Shown here piece by piece: positions 48,350-58,923 of a DNA stretch of 64,000 bases. The stretch's first letter is position 1. Each line of letters opens with the position of its first letter. Source of the DNA: Epithemia pelagica (lineage: Eukaryota > Bacillariophyta > Bacillariophyceae > Surirellales > Surirellaceae); contig OX337228.1 in the NCBI GenBank assembly GCA_946965045.2, positions 124,001 to 188,000 of the forward strand. Reading direction: 5' to 3'. Made by a program: the position numbers and the translations under genes. Under the pieces are notes generated by a model that was not told where the DNA came from, searched no databases, and saw nothing but the letters and a program-made list of their open reading frames with translations.

Positions 48350-51300
48350 CTACCACATGATACGTTGGGCCAGGAATCGCAATCGAGGTCCGGGTAGCAG
48401 TTTGGTTAGGATATCGGCAAGGTTCGTTTCACCTTCTTCCCATGCAATGCGCACAAGTCCAGCAGCTTGCGCTTCACGAGTCCGATGATAAGCAATTGCG
48501 TTGTGCTTTTTCTTTAGGACTGATTCCGGCTGAGTCGAGTTCTTAAACACAGATTCATTGTCGCAAAACACATTCGTCTCTCCATCCAACGGGATACCCA
48601 TCATTCGCAACTTATAACGAAATGCTTCAATCATTTCAATGGCAGTCTTCATCGCCACGAACTCACTGCCAAATGTAGACGTCTCAACAGTGTTTTGTCG
48701 TTTTGAATACCACATGATCGGTGCTCGTTGCAAGAACAGTAGGACTCCTGTTTGAGAGCGCCATGTGACACGACATCCAGCATGATCAGCATCGACAAAG
48801 CAAGTCGTGGTGACAGCGTTTCCACGCGGTGCTGGTGCGTTTGGCGGAATCGGCTCGGCAGCATCAGGATAATACTCAGACCAATCCGGTCGGGTAAAAC
48901 GTGACTCGTCGAAGTCAGGGGTTGTGTCATCGAACACAATGGAGGATTTATCGTACTTCTTCAGATACGCGAAGATGTGCAACGTTTGCTCGAGATGTCC
49001 TTCTCGTGGATTCGCCATAAAACGGGACATATGGGAGACTGCGGTTGTAATGTCGATACGACCGAGTTCAACAATCCAACGGAGAATACCGATCAGTCCC
49101 TGGTAATAGTTTGCACGTCTTGCGTCGAGTTCAGGAGTCGCATCCAATTCCGGGCGATATCCATCGGCGATCGGCGTCGTCACTTTGGACTTCAGCTTTT
49201 CTCCAGATTTCTCCAGTTCCGTTTCGACTTCGGCAAGAGCACGCTTGCAATACTTGTCAGCGGACATGGCCCAACGATCACGGTTCGACGGATCTTGCGT
49301 GTCGGGTATGGTATAACGCCGTATTTCGGATCCCAAGTATTCGTCTGGTGGTTTGATACTGTCGGGCTTGATCGTATAGCGCCTCTGCAGGTCTTGCATC
49401 ACGGTTCTGGGATCATGACTAACAATCAGCAGATCATCAATATAGACCAAAACATACTCGTAATACTGGAACCCATCAGATGGTCGAGTGTTCGCTCGAA
49501 GCCATACATCCGGATCAGCTTGACACATCTTAAATCCCATGTCGCGGAGCGTTGCGGCGATGTGATCACGCCACCTTGCGGCAGAACTTTTGAGACCATA
49601 TAATGCGCGCACTATCAGTGCAGGTTGTCCAACCTTATCTGGTCCAAATTCGAGTCCCGCGGTGGTATAGGTCTTCTCTTTAGTCGGTGCGTTGAGATAT
49701 GCGTTTTGCACGTCCCCGACGAGAACATCAAGACCATTTAGTGCAGCGATAGTAAAAGCAATGCGTACGCTATCGCGTGATACCACACTAGAATAGGTCG
49801 ATTCTTTGGGTGGATCAGTTTTGTGACCTCCGGCCACTAACCGTGCTTTACGTCGCAGGTCTGATTTGATGTCAAAAACCATATGACAGGGAATATGCTT
49901 GTATCCAGAAGGCACTTCGCCATCAGCTGGAAATTCGAAAGCAATGCCAACGTTCTTCATTTCTTTCTCAATAGCCTTACGCCAGAAGTCAGTCCCCGTT
50001 CGGCGGTCAATCGCCAGGGCTTCTTCCACAGAGTGGGGCAACTCAATGCCATACTTGTGCGTTCGCTTCCAATAACGTGACTTTACCTTTTTGATAATGC
50101 GGTCTCGTTTGCGAAGTGCACGTGGGACCCACCATGCGAAAGCAGGCTCTTTTGCGATGCCAGTGGATACTGCGTATTCGGCGGCTTCAATCATATTTCC
50201 ATTCTTGACGTCTTTGAGCGGCAGCCAAACAGTCGATTGATCGGACAGTTCACATTGCAATTCCCAGCCTTTCGTTGTGTGGTGTGATGTGCCGTCAAGG
50301 AACGATGCGTCTGTTCGCTTAACTGCGGTCTCATCACTGCGGTGCCCCACAATGGCTTTCAATGTGTTGAACGCATTACCCTCCGGGTCAACTTGCGAAT
50401 ACAGATTCTCTGCGATCATATTGGTTGCATACGACTCGACCGATCCATCCGGAAACTGTACGTCGTAGTACCGGGTATCAAGGATTGGGTTGGCGTCGCG
50501 CTCACCAATAGGTCGCCCATGAGCATCTTTCGTGCGTCCAATGATTTTCGCTCGAGCGCTTTCACCTCCTCGCGGCAGCATGACTTCAGCGGTGAGATAT
50601 TCGTCTAGTTCCTCCGGCGTGTACGCGTCGGATTCCAGGGCTTCGGCCTCTGGGAACAAAGGCTCTAGAAGTTCACCTTCGTCAAAGAGGTCTGGGGGTG
50701 GATCGCTCCCAGTTGTGCCATCAGATGGCGGCTCTATCATTTGCGTTTGAATAGCGGCATCATAGTCCAACAACTGCTGATGAATCGTCGGATTCTTCAG
50801 GTCGTCTTCCAGAATGGCCCACACATCTTTCCGTGTGACATGATTGCCCTCTTGCGTTAGGATTTCATAGGCCATATCATCGGTGCAATCATCGGCTAAA
50901 CCCAACCATCGGCCAATCAGTCTTTTTTCGAAGGGAAACTGTGCCATGGGCATGCAATAATACACCGGCTGATAGAATTGGAACATGGCTAATGGAGAGA
51001 TGTCTGGCGTTGAGCCAATTACATGCTCGAACGGTGTACGTCCATCTAATTCAGGGATATCGGATGCCGTGAGTTGCCGTACGTGTGAGCACCATTTAAG
51101 AGCATAGCTCCATAAACGTTGTGGTGCGCCGGTCGTCCTCATAATTTTGACAACTCCCTTCTTTAGTTCACGAATGCTCGCTTCGGCGGCGTTCTGCCAT
51201 GGACTATAAGGAACCGTTTTCTCCATCTTTATGCGGTACTCGTTGCATATTTCACGGGACTTCCCTAGGAACAATTCTCGGGCACCATCAGATACCATTG

Positions 51301-52585
51301 TTTGGGGAATCCCTACATTGTGAATCAAAGACATCAATCCTTCAGGATGTTGCTTTTTCGACTTCCAGGGATAAACGTGGTTGAATCCTTTGCCGTCTGT
51401 AAAGATCGAGGCGCCCGTGTCCCCGTTCAGTGAAACTTCCTTGGCAAACATCTCGTCCGAGAACCAACGGCCTTTCACATTGGGGAATTTGAGCCACGGT
51501 GCCTTCTTACGGACCTTACGCTCAGATGGGATTAATACGTTTCGTACTCCAGCCTGCGTCGTCACTTTAAGCGTATTCTTCGCTTTGGGTAAACCAATGC
51601 CCCAACGTTGTGACAGTACGGCTGCGTCAAGCACTCCCTTTCCAGCAGGATCGGCTGGGGAAGACTCGTTAGCAGTCTTGATCATGTACAGCCGACGTTC
51701 ACGTTTGTCCTCTGGGACTACATCAGGCTCCTCCTTCTCTGGATGAACAGTGACCGTCGCTATCAAGCGTTCGTATAGGTCGTCGCCTTGTGCGTCGGCG
51801 TCCAGATCGGGTGATGGATTGGCAAAAGCATGCTGGTACGTTCGCACTGCTTTGATGAGTCGTGGAATGGAGGATGCGGCAATCGAATTCGGATCGCCAT
51901 TGCGAACGACAGTAGCGGCAGCTACACCCAGTTTCTCCTCCGCGTCCGCAAAGGCGGTAGAACGAGGTTGCCATGGGCTATCGGCAGTTAGCACAACTTG
52001 TGGCAAGTGTTCCAGCTCGTCAGAAGTGGGTTTGCGAGTGGCGAAACCACTTATCACACCAGCCATGGTGAGCGGGATAGTGAGATCGGCATCCGGTACG
52101 TGGATACTATGCGTGCTGTGCGGGTCAAACTGTTTAGGTACGTCGTTGACAACGATGCCGTGGGCACGCATCTGGTTCGGACAGAGTAGCGAACTGCCCA
52201 TACGGTCCCCTAAAAACAATGCTTGGTGGATAACAAGCAAGTAAGACTGGTTTTCGCTGTCAGTCCAGACAGTGGCAACAGTCGCAATAGGGACATTGGT
52301 CAGCGGGTTATATTCCTCCGCGAACGGATGCACACTGATATAGCGGTGGGCTGCGGAGAGCATTACGAAGTCTCTTCCCACGGCACAGGTGTCCGCATGT
52401 GAGTCCAACTCACAGGTGAGCTCAATGGTCTCAACATCATATTCGTCGGTGTTCATAGCACATAGACGATGTGCGAAACGTTTAGAATAACTATAATGGG
52501 TGCCTACGTGTGTATTCGATTGAACAATAAGATTCGTTTTATCAATTTTTACTGCTTCGGCAGCGGATACACAGGGCACACTCCA
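48350..52585 (-). CDS. pol: copia Pol polyprotein
   Basis: About 1410 residues directly after the gag UGA in the same frame. Protease: ELDSHADTCAVG at about 57-68, with DSHADT in place of the usual DSGA(T/S). Integrase at about 370-560: SDGARE and a NAAEASIRE segment with the catalytic Asp and Glu. Reverse transcriptase at about 880-1090: KARLVAGGHKTD, GDVQNAYLNA, ALYGLKSSAARW and the YIDD box near 1046. RNase H at about 1258-1385: VDADHAGC, SEFVAM and DNES. All catalytic motifs are present and the frame is unbroken. There is no ATG near the beginning; expression most likely depends on readthrough of the gag stop. The product would reverse-transcribe and integrate the element. Confidence 0.92.
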   Translation of the reverse strand, partial: WSVPCVSAAEAVKIDKTNLIVQSNTHVGTHYSYSKRFAHRLCAMNTDEYDVETIELTCELDSHADTCAVGRDFVMLSAAHRYISVHPFAEEYNPLTNVPIATVATVWTDSENQSYLLVIHQALFLGDRMGSSLLCPNQMRAHGIVVNDVPKQFDPHSTHSIHVPDADLTIPLTMAGVISGFATRKPTSDELEHLPQVVLTADSPWQPRSTAFADAEEKLGVAAATVVRNGDPNSIAASSIPRLIKAVRTYQHAFANPSPDLDADAQGDDLYERLIATVTVHPEKEEPDVVPEDKRERRLYMIKTANESSPADPAGKGVLDAAVLSQRWGIGLPKAKNTLKVTTQAGVRNVLIPSERKVRKKAPWLKFPNVKGRWFSDEMFAKEVSLNGDTGASIFTDGKGFNHVYPWKSKKQHPEGLMSLIHNVGIPQTMVSDGARELFLGKSREICNEYRIKMEKTVPYSPWQNAAEASIRELKKGVVKIMRTTGAPQRLWSYALKWCSHVRQLTASDIPELDGRTPFEHVIGSTPDISPLAMFQFYQPVYYCMPMAQFPFEKRLIGRWLGLADDCTDDMAYEILTQEGNHVTRKDVWAILEDDLKNPTIHQQLLDYDAAIQTQMIEPPSDGTTGSDPPPDLFDEGELLEPLFPEAEALESDAYTPEELDEYLTAEVMLPRGGESARAKIIGRTKDAHGRPIGERDANPILDTRYYDVQFPDGSVESYATNMIAENLYSQVDPEGNAFNTLKAIVGHRSDETAVKRTDASFLDGTSHHTTKGWELQCELSDQSTVWLPLKDVKNGNMIEAAEYAVSTGIAKEPAFAWWVPRALRKRDRIIKKVKSRYWKRTHKYGIELPHSVEEALAIDRRTGTDFWRKAIEKEMKNVGIAFEFPADGEVPSGYKHIPCHMVFDIKSDLRRKARLVAGGHKTDPPKESTYSSVVSRDSVRIAFTIAALNGLDVLVGDVQNAYLNAPTKEKTYTTAGLEFGPDKVGQPALIVRALYGLKSSAARWRDHIAATLRDMGFKMCQADPDVWLRANTRPSDGFQYYEYVLVYIDDLLIVSHDPRTVMQDLQRRYTIKPDSIKPPDEYLGSEIRRYTIPDTQDPSNRDRWAMSADKYCKRALAEVETELEKSGEKLKSKVTTPIADGYRPELDATPELDARRANYYQGLIGILRWIVELGRIDITTAVSHMSRFMANPREGHLEQTLHIFAYLKKYDKSSIVFDDTTPDFDESRFTRPDWSEYYPDAAEPIPPNAPAPRGNAVTTTCFVDADHAGCRVTWRSQTGVLLFLQRAPIMWYSKRQNTVETSTFGSEFVAMKTAIEMIEAFRYKLRMMGIPLDGETNVFCDNESVFKNSTQPESVLKKKHNAIAYHRTREAQAAGLVRIAWEEGETNLADILTKLLPGPRLRFLAQRIMW

Positions 52586-54663
52586 TCAGGAGGAATTAGA
52601 CTTGTCGGCAGACTTGTCAGAGACATTCGGGTCACGGACATCGAATTCAAGATCGGCGGAATAACGACCGCATACATTACGCCTTCGCTCTGCGGCAGCC
52701 AATTGTCCATTGGCAAGCATAGTGTATTTCAAAGCTTCGTCGAACACTTCCGTGTGCTCGGCTAAGCGTCTGCACACATGGTACATTTGGCGCTCTTCTC
52801 GTTCATAGCCTGACATTTTGGACCAGCGCCAAGACCAAACTGGACTATTGTGTACAATAGTGTCGATCTCTTCGCGGAAGCTTCCTTTCAGCATACTTTG
52901 GTCATGCTTGGTAAGTGAGCGGACGTTGCAAGGCCCTTCAGCAAACTTGCCTTTGACCGGTAGCGGCAGCTTTACAAAGATGTCGCCGTGTTCCGGGACT
53001 GGTGGGATGGTCATATGACTCATATCAGGACGTCCGTCCTCTTCCCATTGCCACATCGGTGGATAGGTCTCGTATTCCCCCATGGGGCGAGTACGTACGG
53101 ATTTGACGGACGCAGATCCGGGTTCGTTCGGTTGTGCTTTAGCCTTATGCGCGAAACGTCCAAAGCTGTTGCCAGCTGAGGACTTTGTCGGCTGCGAATC
53201 ATCTTCGGATGATTTTGCAGGTGAGGCGGAAGCGCGGAACTTAGAGTGCTTGTCTGGCGACGGTACGTTGTCAACAGAGGAGTCAAGCAAGTTCTCGTCC
53301 ACTTCCATAATGACCGATACGTTGGTCTTAGCCTCAGGCTTATCGTCGTTTTCGTCAATGTCTACTGAGATTGCGTCCTCAGCAGTACTCCCATGCGACG
53401 TTTTCGATCTCTTCGACGATGCGTTGGAAGAGTCGTCTGTGGTGACGGATCCAAGCTTCCGCTTTTCTTTGCGCTCTTTGCGAAGAGCCTGGACTTGTTT
53501 GCGTTCGTCCTCCGTCAGGTCTGCCCATTCGTCGGCATCGTAGTGACCAGCATGAACGCGGTCCTTCTTTTTCTTGCTCTTTTTCTGATTGCGCCCTTTG
53601 CCCTTTCCTTTGCTTGGGGTGGTACCAGCAGCAGCGATCTTGCGAGAGTCGTCCTGCGTTTCGGTTTTGGCGGCACTGTGCACAGTCAAGAAGTATTGCT
53701 GGCACGCTTCAAAGTTCTCCAACTTCTCCTGGTCACCGTTGACGACGGTCTTTGCTTGGACGAGCGTCGGATCGGTGATCCCATTCATGAAATCGGTCAC
53801 TTTTTTCATTTCCGCGACCGTTTCGCCAAGCTCTTCCAGGGTGTTGTGCGCATGTTGGTGACGGTGAATGTAGTCATGGAAGCGGTACTTCCCTCGTCCT
53901 GTAAACTTAGCATTTGCGATCTGCGCATAAGCCTGTTTCTTGCGCAGGATGCTCGCGGCCTGTCCAGTGGCTTGCCGCTTGACGGTTAGGTAGGCCTCAC
54001 GGCCGTCCTTTGATTTTGCATGCGTTTTAGCAAACGTCCATGCCGGACCATCGTAGATAAGAGGGTAGTACAGCTCATACACTCTGCGTCGGTCGGCTTT
54101 GTACTGGTCCCCCTCATGACGAGTGGTCGCGACTAGGTCGTCGTCAATGCAGTCGTAATCGGCGGTTAGTGCGTCGTCCGGTACGTCGGACTCCTCACGC
54201 AGTACGTAGGTGAGCAGCACTCCCGTTGTCGGATTACGGTGCTGACCCAAGTACGTGCGCCACATTCCGTCGTGACGTTCCCAATCGGCAAGGTTCGTTA
54301 GCCTTTTGGGTGGTACTGGGTCATCCTGACCATCAGTGGTGGTGGCATTCGCGAGTTCCGTTACGCGTCTCATCCACTTGGTGATTACGTCACCAGTATA
54401 AGCACCAGCATCAAGGTCCTGACCACGGACAGAACGGTATTCCAACCACATTCGGAAGCCCAGGAACTTTAGGTTGAATTGGTAGGGTAGGGTGACACCG
54501 TCGGGTAGGTTCTTGGCTAGTGTCTTCAGCATGGGCTTTACTTCGTTGATAGGAAACTCCAGGAACTGATCCGTTGTCGTGAACCCTGTTGCGTTAGGTA
54601 CCCAACGGTAGCATTGTCGTAGCCACAGCGGCCCAGTGCAGTACGGAAGGCATTTGCGGCCAT
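52586..54663 (-). CDS. gag: copia Gag, probable frameshift near start
   Basis: The main frame runs from upstream of 54663 to a TGA at 52588-52586 and gives a capsid-like region (NEVKPMLKTLAKNLPDG, WERHDGMWRTYLGQH), a basic stretch (KGKGKGRNQKKSKKKKD) in place of a CCHC zinc knuckle, then HYDADEWADLTEDERKQV and an acidic/Ser-rich tail. This frame has no early ATG. An ATG at 54663 opens a different frame whose first 27 codons (MAANAFRTALGRCGY) look like a normal Gag N-terminus and then run into the main frame if one base is restored near 54583-54587. I therefore infer a one-base deletion there, or a sequencing error. Confidence 0.8.
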
Positions 54664-55159
54664 GGTTCAAGGGTCGGATGAAGGGTAGGAGGGTAGTAGA
54701 AGGTCAAACGGATGGCAAGGGAAGGCTTGTTCTTGTGCAGAAATTTGCAATTGTGATGAGAGGAGCGAATTTCTGTGAGCCAACAATCTGCGAGTGAATC
54801 GGCGAGTAGTCGTCCGGCGATTCCGCGAGCGAGCGAGCTAGCGATCGGCGAATCCGCGAGTCGGCGAACCGGCGATTCCGCGAGCAGGCAGGCACGTGTC
54901 AAAAGCCAGCAGGCCTATATAATTGAGTCGTACGGAGCGCGTGGATGGACGGTCCACGTGTACGAGCACGTGCACGGTACGTTGTGCAGTCGCAAGTCAC
55001 AAATTAGCGAGTGGGTCCCACAGTGACAAAAACAAGTCACAGAGATGACGCAAGCGAGCGAGTGACGAAGCCGCTTAGCGCGAACAACTCCCGAGCGTTG
55101 ATCAGGCGCTTGCCGTCCGGCGAACAGTGGGGAAATAACAGACACTGGGTCTGATAAAC
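54664..55159 (-). other. copia 5' leader with possible primer-binding site
   Basis: Between the 5' LTR and gag. On the element strand the LTR is followed by GTTTATCAGACCCAGTGTC, whose TATCAGA part resembles the initiator-tRNA-Met primer site TGGTATCAGAGC of copia elements; the match is partial. The remainder is rich in repeated CGCGA/GCGAG words and has no gene. Confidence 0.4.
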
Positions 55160-55399
55160 TGAATAAAAACTGACGGTCAGACGCAATATACGGCTTGCAA
55201 CAATCAAACTATCAGAAATTATAATGACTAAACTAGGGGTGCCCTTTGGGGACAAATCGCTCACGTAGGGGCCAAATAGCGACCACGGTACCCACTAGCG
55301 AACACATAACTAGGGGCCGGGCGATGCCAGGCGGTGCGTAGCGAGGCATGGCGAGGCCCTTCGTAGGTTACAAAGGGGGCGCCCGTGATTATTTATTCA
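55160..55399 (-). repeat. 5' LTR of the copia element
   Basis: 240 bp, one difference from the other LTR; would carry the promoter for minus-strand transcription. Confidence 0.92.
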
Positions 55400-55440
55400 T
55401 TTTCCTTAGGGTGTGGGACCTATGGGGACTCTATATTATG

Positions 55441-55484
55441 TAGGAGTATAGGTAGGAGCACCTGGATCCTACCTATTACTCCTA
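55441..55484. repeat. hairpin between LTR and zinc-finger gene
   Basis: TAGGAGTATAGGTAGGA at 55441-55457 pairs with TCCTACCTATTACTCCTA at 55467-55484, one bulged base and a 9-base loop. It lies downstream of the minus-strand gene ending at 55612. Confidence 0.6.
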
Positions 55485-55611
55485 GTAGGTAGATGATCCC
55501 CAACTGCTGTTTCCACTAATGGAATCCATGATAGTAGTGTTACAAAACTACACTCCTGTCGACGTTATGGTTGTTGGTTAACATCATGTGTGCGTCCATG
55601 TGTCATGTTCA

Positions 55612-58600
55612 TCACCGTGGATCGGGTGCTGTCCCATGCAATCGAATCCAAATCTTGTCAAAAAACACTTTTCTCCATCCCGGTTCCAATCGCGGTGCCT
55701 TGGCCTTTTCTTCCTTGAGAGCGACCAAATGACTTTTGGTTGCCAAGGGACAGGATCGACATTTGAGCAAATGAGCATGAATGTTTTGTGAGGTGGAATT
55801 GGTCGACAGCGATTTGGACGAGACGGGAAAGTATTTTCCCAATCCCGCATGACCATGACAATGCCGGCATTGAAAACCGGGATATCCGACAGGACCCTTG
55901 GATCGGGCCACAAAGCGATCGGCCTCCGTAAAATTGCATGACTCGACCTGTCGCATCAAAAAGTACACATAGGGAGGGACAATGCCGGCATCTTTGGAAT
56001 GGACAATGTAATCACCGCTGCCACCTCCGCCTGTCGTCGTTTCCGAGGGCGGTTGATGTTGGGGTACTCCGGCCTGGGACGACATTGTTGCTGTTGCTTG
56101 TGCAAATGGCTGGGCTGAATCTTGCGCATGAGGATTCAACGGTTCCCTTCCCGAGGTACCAAACACTCCTGCTGTTTGGTTGTCCGCGTTTGCCAGACTA
56201 CTTCCACCCCGCGGCTTGAGATACTTCATGGAGGCATCCAACTCGATCAAATTGGGTTTGCAGGTCCGAGGATCCTGAACAAATCGAATACCATCCAAGG
56301 TATCCACCATTCCTAACGCCTTGGCTGAATCCATCCAATATTGTCGGACACTCAATGAATAGGTGGGTGCTGTCGGACCCGGATCTCCTCCATTCGACTC
56401 GGACTTGGTTTTCGAGTCCTTGCTGGGAGTGCTGGTATCAGATTCGCTGGGTTCTTGAGTTTCGAGGGTCGGTTCTCGTGTTTGATCCGTGTCCGTTGGT
56501 GTCTCTTCATGATCTTGACTCGTTTGTGTGGATTCCTTTAGAATCCTGCCAGTTGTAGTAGTCGTCCCTGTGGATCTCGTCTGTGTGTCTTGTGCCAACC
56601 GTTGGAGCTGAGACGATACAGCACTAGGAATGTGGGGACAATGTGGAGCATGTTCTTCGTGCCATCGTTGGACCGACTCGAGAATACCCGACAAGGATGA
56701 GGGAAAGGCCACAAAGGAGGATGAATCTTTTCTGGTCGTTTCGAGTGCCTTGGTGGTACCTTGGGGTGCGTTCCAAGACTCTTGTGTTTCTTCTTCTTCT
56801 TTTTCTGTTTCTGGTTTGGTCGACGACGTGTCTTGTGGATCCTTGGTTGCGGCAGCTTTTGGAGCCTCTTGTTCTTGTTGTTGCTTCTTGTCATGAGTTT
56901 GACAAAATCGACAGGCAATGCCCACTTGATGCAAGGCAATGCGACTTTTGGGACGAATCGCTTGGACATGACTTTCTTGAGCGGAAAAGGCTTGGACACA
57001 TTCCTTTCGAATCAAGCATTGCAAGGGCGAAAGCCATTCCGAATCCTTTTGGGGAATTCCCAAGGCAATGGATCCCGTATACCATTGATTGGATCCCGGT
57101 GCGGTGGCTGCTGTGGAACGAACCATGGTGGACGAGGACTTGGGGTGCTGGTGCTGGTGGTACTGGTTGCTATTCGTGGTCATTCGTACGGGGGGAGAAC
57201 CACCAAAGGCCAAGGAGGAAGGATCGTGAGCCGGCCCGGCTTCGGCCGGTGCGGAATGCGACAAGAGGGGCAAAAAGGCTCGAGGTGGTGGTGGTGGGGG
57301 TGCCAACCGTCCAATGGAACCTCGCGTCGGACTGGAATGTCCTTTGGCATATACCAACAAGGGTCCTCCTCCTGCCGTTCGTGTCGTTCCCACCGGAGAC
57401 GACGGGGGCCATGGGTGGTGTTGTGAGGACAAGGAGGAGGAAGAGGACGAAGATGATGACGCCGTTCGCAACAAGGGGGGACGCAACTGTGTCATGGTCG
57501 CAGGAGTGGTGCTGGTGATTCCACCGGATGCCGCCAGTGTGGCCAATCGGACACTGCACGTTTCTTCGTGCAAACAGGCTTCTTGGTACGTGGCAAAGGA
57601 TGCGGCATGACAATAATCACAGACCCAGGCATTGGGAGTCGTTGTAGGATTGGCAGTGTTCGTGTTGTTGTTGTCTCCCGTGACAGTGGAAGCCGAGGTC
57701 GTCGTCGTCGTGGCAGTAGTAATAGCTCCGGAAGCCTCCCCCAAAGGCAAGGGTGGTACAGCAGGACGTGCGGGCGGTGGTGGCAAAAAGGTAGCACCTG
57801 GATACGATGACCGAGGAGGCGGAGGCCAGGAATGGACCCGCGTATGAAAGGAAGACGACGAAGGAGCACGGGGATAGGAATGAGGAGACAAGTGAGCATG
57901 CGATGGTGGTGGTGGCAAGATTCGACTGGGAGAACTTGCCGAGGAATTGGTTCGATACAGAATGGGCGGGGATGCATTTGGTGTGGACGAAGGCAGTTGC
58001 AAGCGTTGGACCATTTGCGCATGGGAGTGATGCGGATGATGAGGAGCATGATGATGCAACTGATGAGGAGGATGATGAGTAACATGACGAGGATGATGAT
58101 AGGGATGCAACGGATGGTGCGAACGATGATGAGGAAGAGGCACTCCAGTGACTTCCTTCTTGACATTGGGTGCAAAATGAACTCGACGATGAGGAGTTGT
58201 TGTTGTTGATGTTGCTGTTGCTACAGTCGTTGCCGCCGTGGTGCTGGTTGCGCTGGTGGTACTTTTGGAATCTTCTAGTGTGGACGAATCAGGATGGGAG
58301 GCATCCTGATGACTGGTGGTTTCTCCATAACCGGTTCGTTTTTCGGGTGTCACAGGGGCTGGTAGTCCATCCTCTCCTCCCTCTTGCGATGCCGAGGCAA
58401 TGGATAACTCTTCTTCTTTGGAGGAGGCGGTTCGAACCGCAGGACGCATGGATTGTGGACGGCTGGGACTCAAGGTGGTTGGATCGTGGTGGGTGGAGGT
58501 TGGTCCTCTGGTTGGTCCACCGAACGATTCGGACGTCTGGGTTACGGAGAAGTCGTTGTCCTTCTTGTTGGCAGTAGTCGTCGCCAAGGGTTGGGACGCA

Positions 58601-58923
58601 CAGGCGGCATTGGCCAAGGAAGCCAAGGCAACGGCCGAAGCCAATTCAAATTCATCCACGACATGAGACGAAGACGACGAAGCATTGGAGTAGGGCGAAG
58701 ATGGATTCGTCGTCGGCGTTTTGGGGTGGTCGGATACGTCGTTGAGAGTGGCTTTTGACCGTTTGTGACTGGGAGGTTCCACTGTCGTGGTCTTTTTCTT
58801 TTTGCGCTTCTTTGTGTTGGAGGTAGTAGTCGGACGATCGGAGGTGGTGTTGGTGGTTGATACAATTGTGGATTCTTCCGAATGCAATGCCTCTGGAGGC
58901 TCTTGAGCCATGGTATCTTCCAT
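55612..58923 (-). CDS. Cys/His zinc-finger-like nuclear protein
   Basis: A 1103-aa protein from the ATG at 58923; the frame is open to 59016 but only from GTG. Long disordered regions rich in Ser, Thr, Pro and His (HHPLHPYHHPRHVTHH) are separated by three Cys/His clusters: WVCDYCHAASFATYQEACLH (C2H-type, mid-protein), GIACRFCQTH, and near the C-terminus FQCRHCHGHAGLGKYFP...HLLKCRSCP, in which CxxC and HxxxxCxxC could bind zinc. An NLS-like KKRKKKK is near residue 40. A conserved region around SIALGIPQKDSEWLSPLQC and the final 110 residues look folded. This arrangement resembles diatom proteins annotated as transcription-related zinc-finger proteins, but I cannot name the family. It is divergently arranged with the gene at 60090. 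Confidence 0.7.
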   Translation of the reverse strand: MEDTMAQEPPEALHSEESTIVSTTNTTSDRPTTTSNTKKRKKKKTTTVEPPSHKRSKATLNDVSDHPKTPTTNPSSPYSNASSSSSHVVDEFELASAVALASLANAACASQPLATTTANKKDNDFSVTQTSESFGGPTRGPTSTHHDPTTLSPSRPQSMRPAVRTASSKEEELSIASASQEGGEDGLPAPVTPEKRTGYGETTSHQDASHPDSSTLEDSKSTTSATSTTAATTVATATSTTTTPHRRVHFAPNVKKEVTGVPLPHHRSHHPLHPYHHPRHVTHHPPHQLHHHAPHHPHHSHAQMVQRLQLPSSTPNASPPILYRTNSSASSPSRILPPPPSHAHLSPHSYPRAPSSSSFHTRVHSWPPPPRSSYPGATFLPPPPARPAVPPLPLGEASGAITTATTTTTSASTVTGDNNNTNTANPTTTPNAWVCDYCHAASFATYQEACLHEETCSVRLATLAASGGITSTTPATMTQLRPPLLRTASSSSSSSSSLSSQHHPWPPSSPVGTTRTAGGGPLLVYAKGHSSPTRGSIGRLAPPPPPPRAFLPLLSHSAPAEAGPAHDPSSLAFGGSPPVRMTTNSNQYHQHQHPKSSSTMVRSTAATAPGSNQWYTGSIALGIPQKDSEWLSPLQCLIRKECVQAFSAQESHVQAIRPKSRIALHQVGIACRFCQTHDKKQQQEQEAPKAAATKDPQDTSSTKPETEKEEEETQESWNAPQGTTKALETTRKDSSSFVAFPSSLSGILESVQRWHEEHAPHCPHIPSAVSSQLQRLAQDTQTRSTGTTTTTGRILKESTQTSQDHEETPTDTDQTREPTLETQEPSESDTSTPSKDSKTKSESNGGDPGPTAPTYSLSVRQYWMDSAKALGMVDTLDGIRFVQDPRTCKPNLIELDASMKYLKPRGGSSLANADNQTAGVFGTSGREPLNPHAQDSAQPFAQATATMSSQAGVPQHQPPSETTTGGGGSGDYIVHSKDAGIVPPYVYFLMRQVESCNFTEADRFVARSKGPVGYPGFQCRHCHGHAGLGKYFPVSSKSLSTNSTSQNIHAHLLKCRSCPLATKSHLVALKEEKAKAPRLEPGWRKVFFDKIWIRLHGTAPDPR

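Larger units (their letters stand above)
47989..55399 (-). mobile_element. Ty1/copia LTR retrotransposon (CoDi-like)
   Basis: A 7,411-bp element read from the minus strand. The two 240-bp LTRs (47989-48228 and 55160-55399) differ at one position and start and end with TGAATAAA...TTTATTCA. TTTT flanks both sides (47985-47988 and 55400-55403), a short target duplication that may be 4-5 bp. The order gag, protease, integrase, reverse transcriptase, RNase H is that of copia. The near-identical LTRs imply recent insertion. The gag start carries a likely frameshift, so autonomy is uncertain. Confidence 0.9.
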
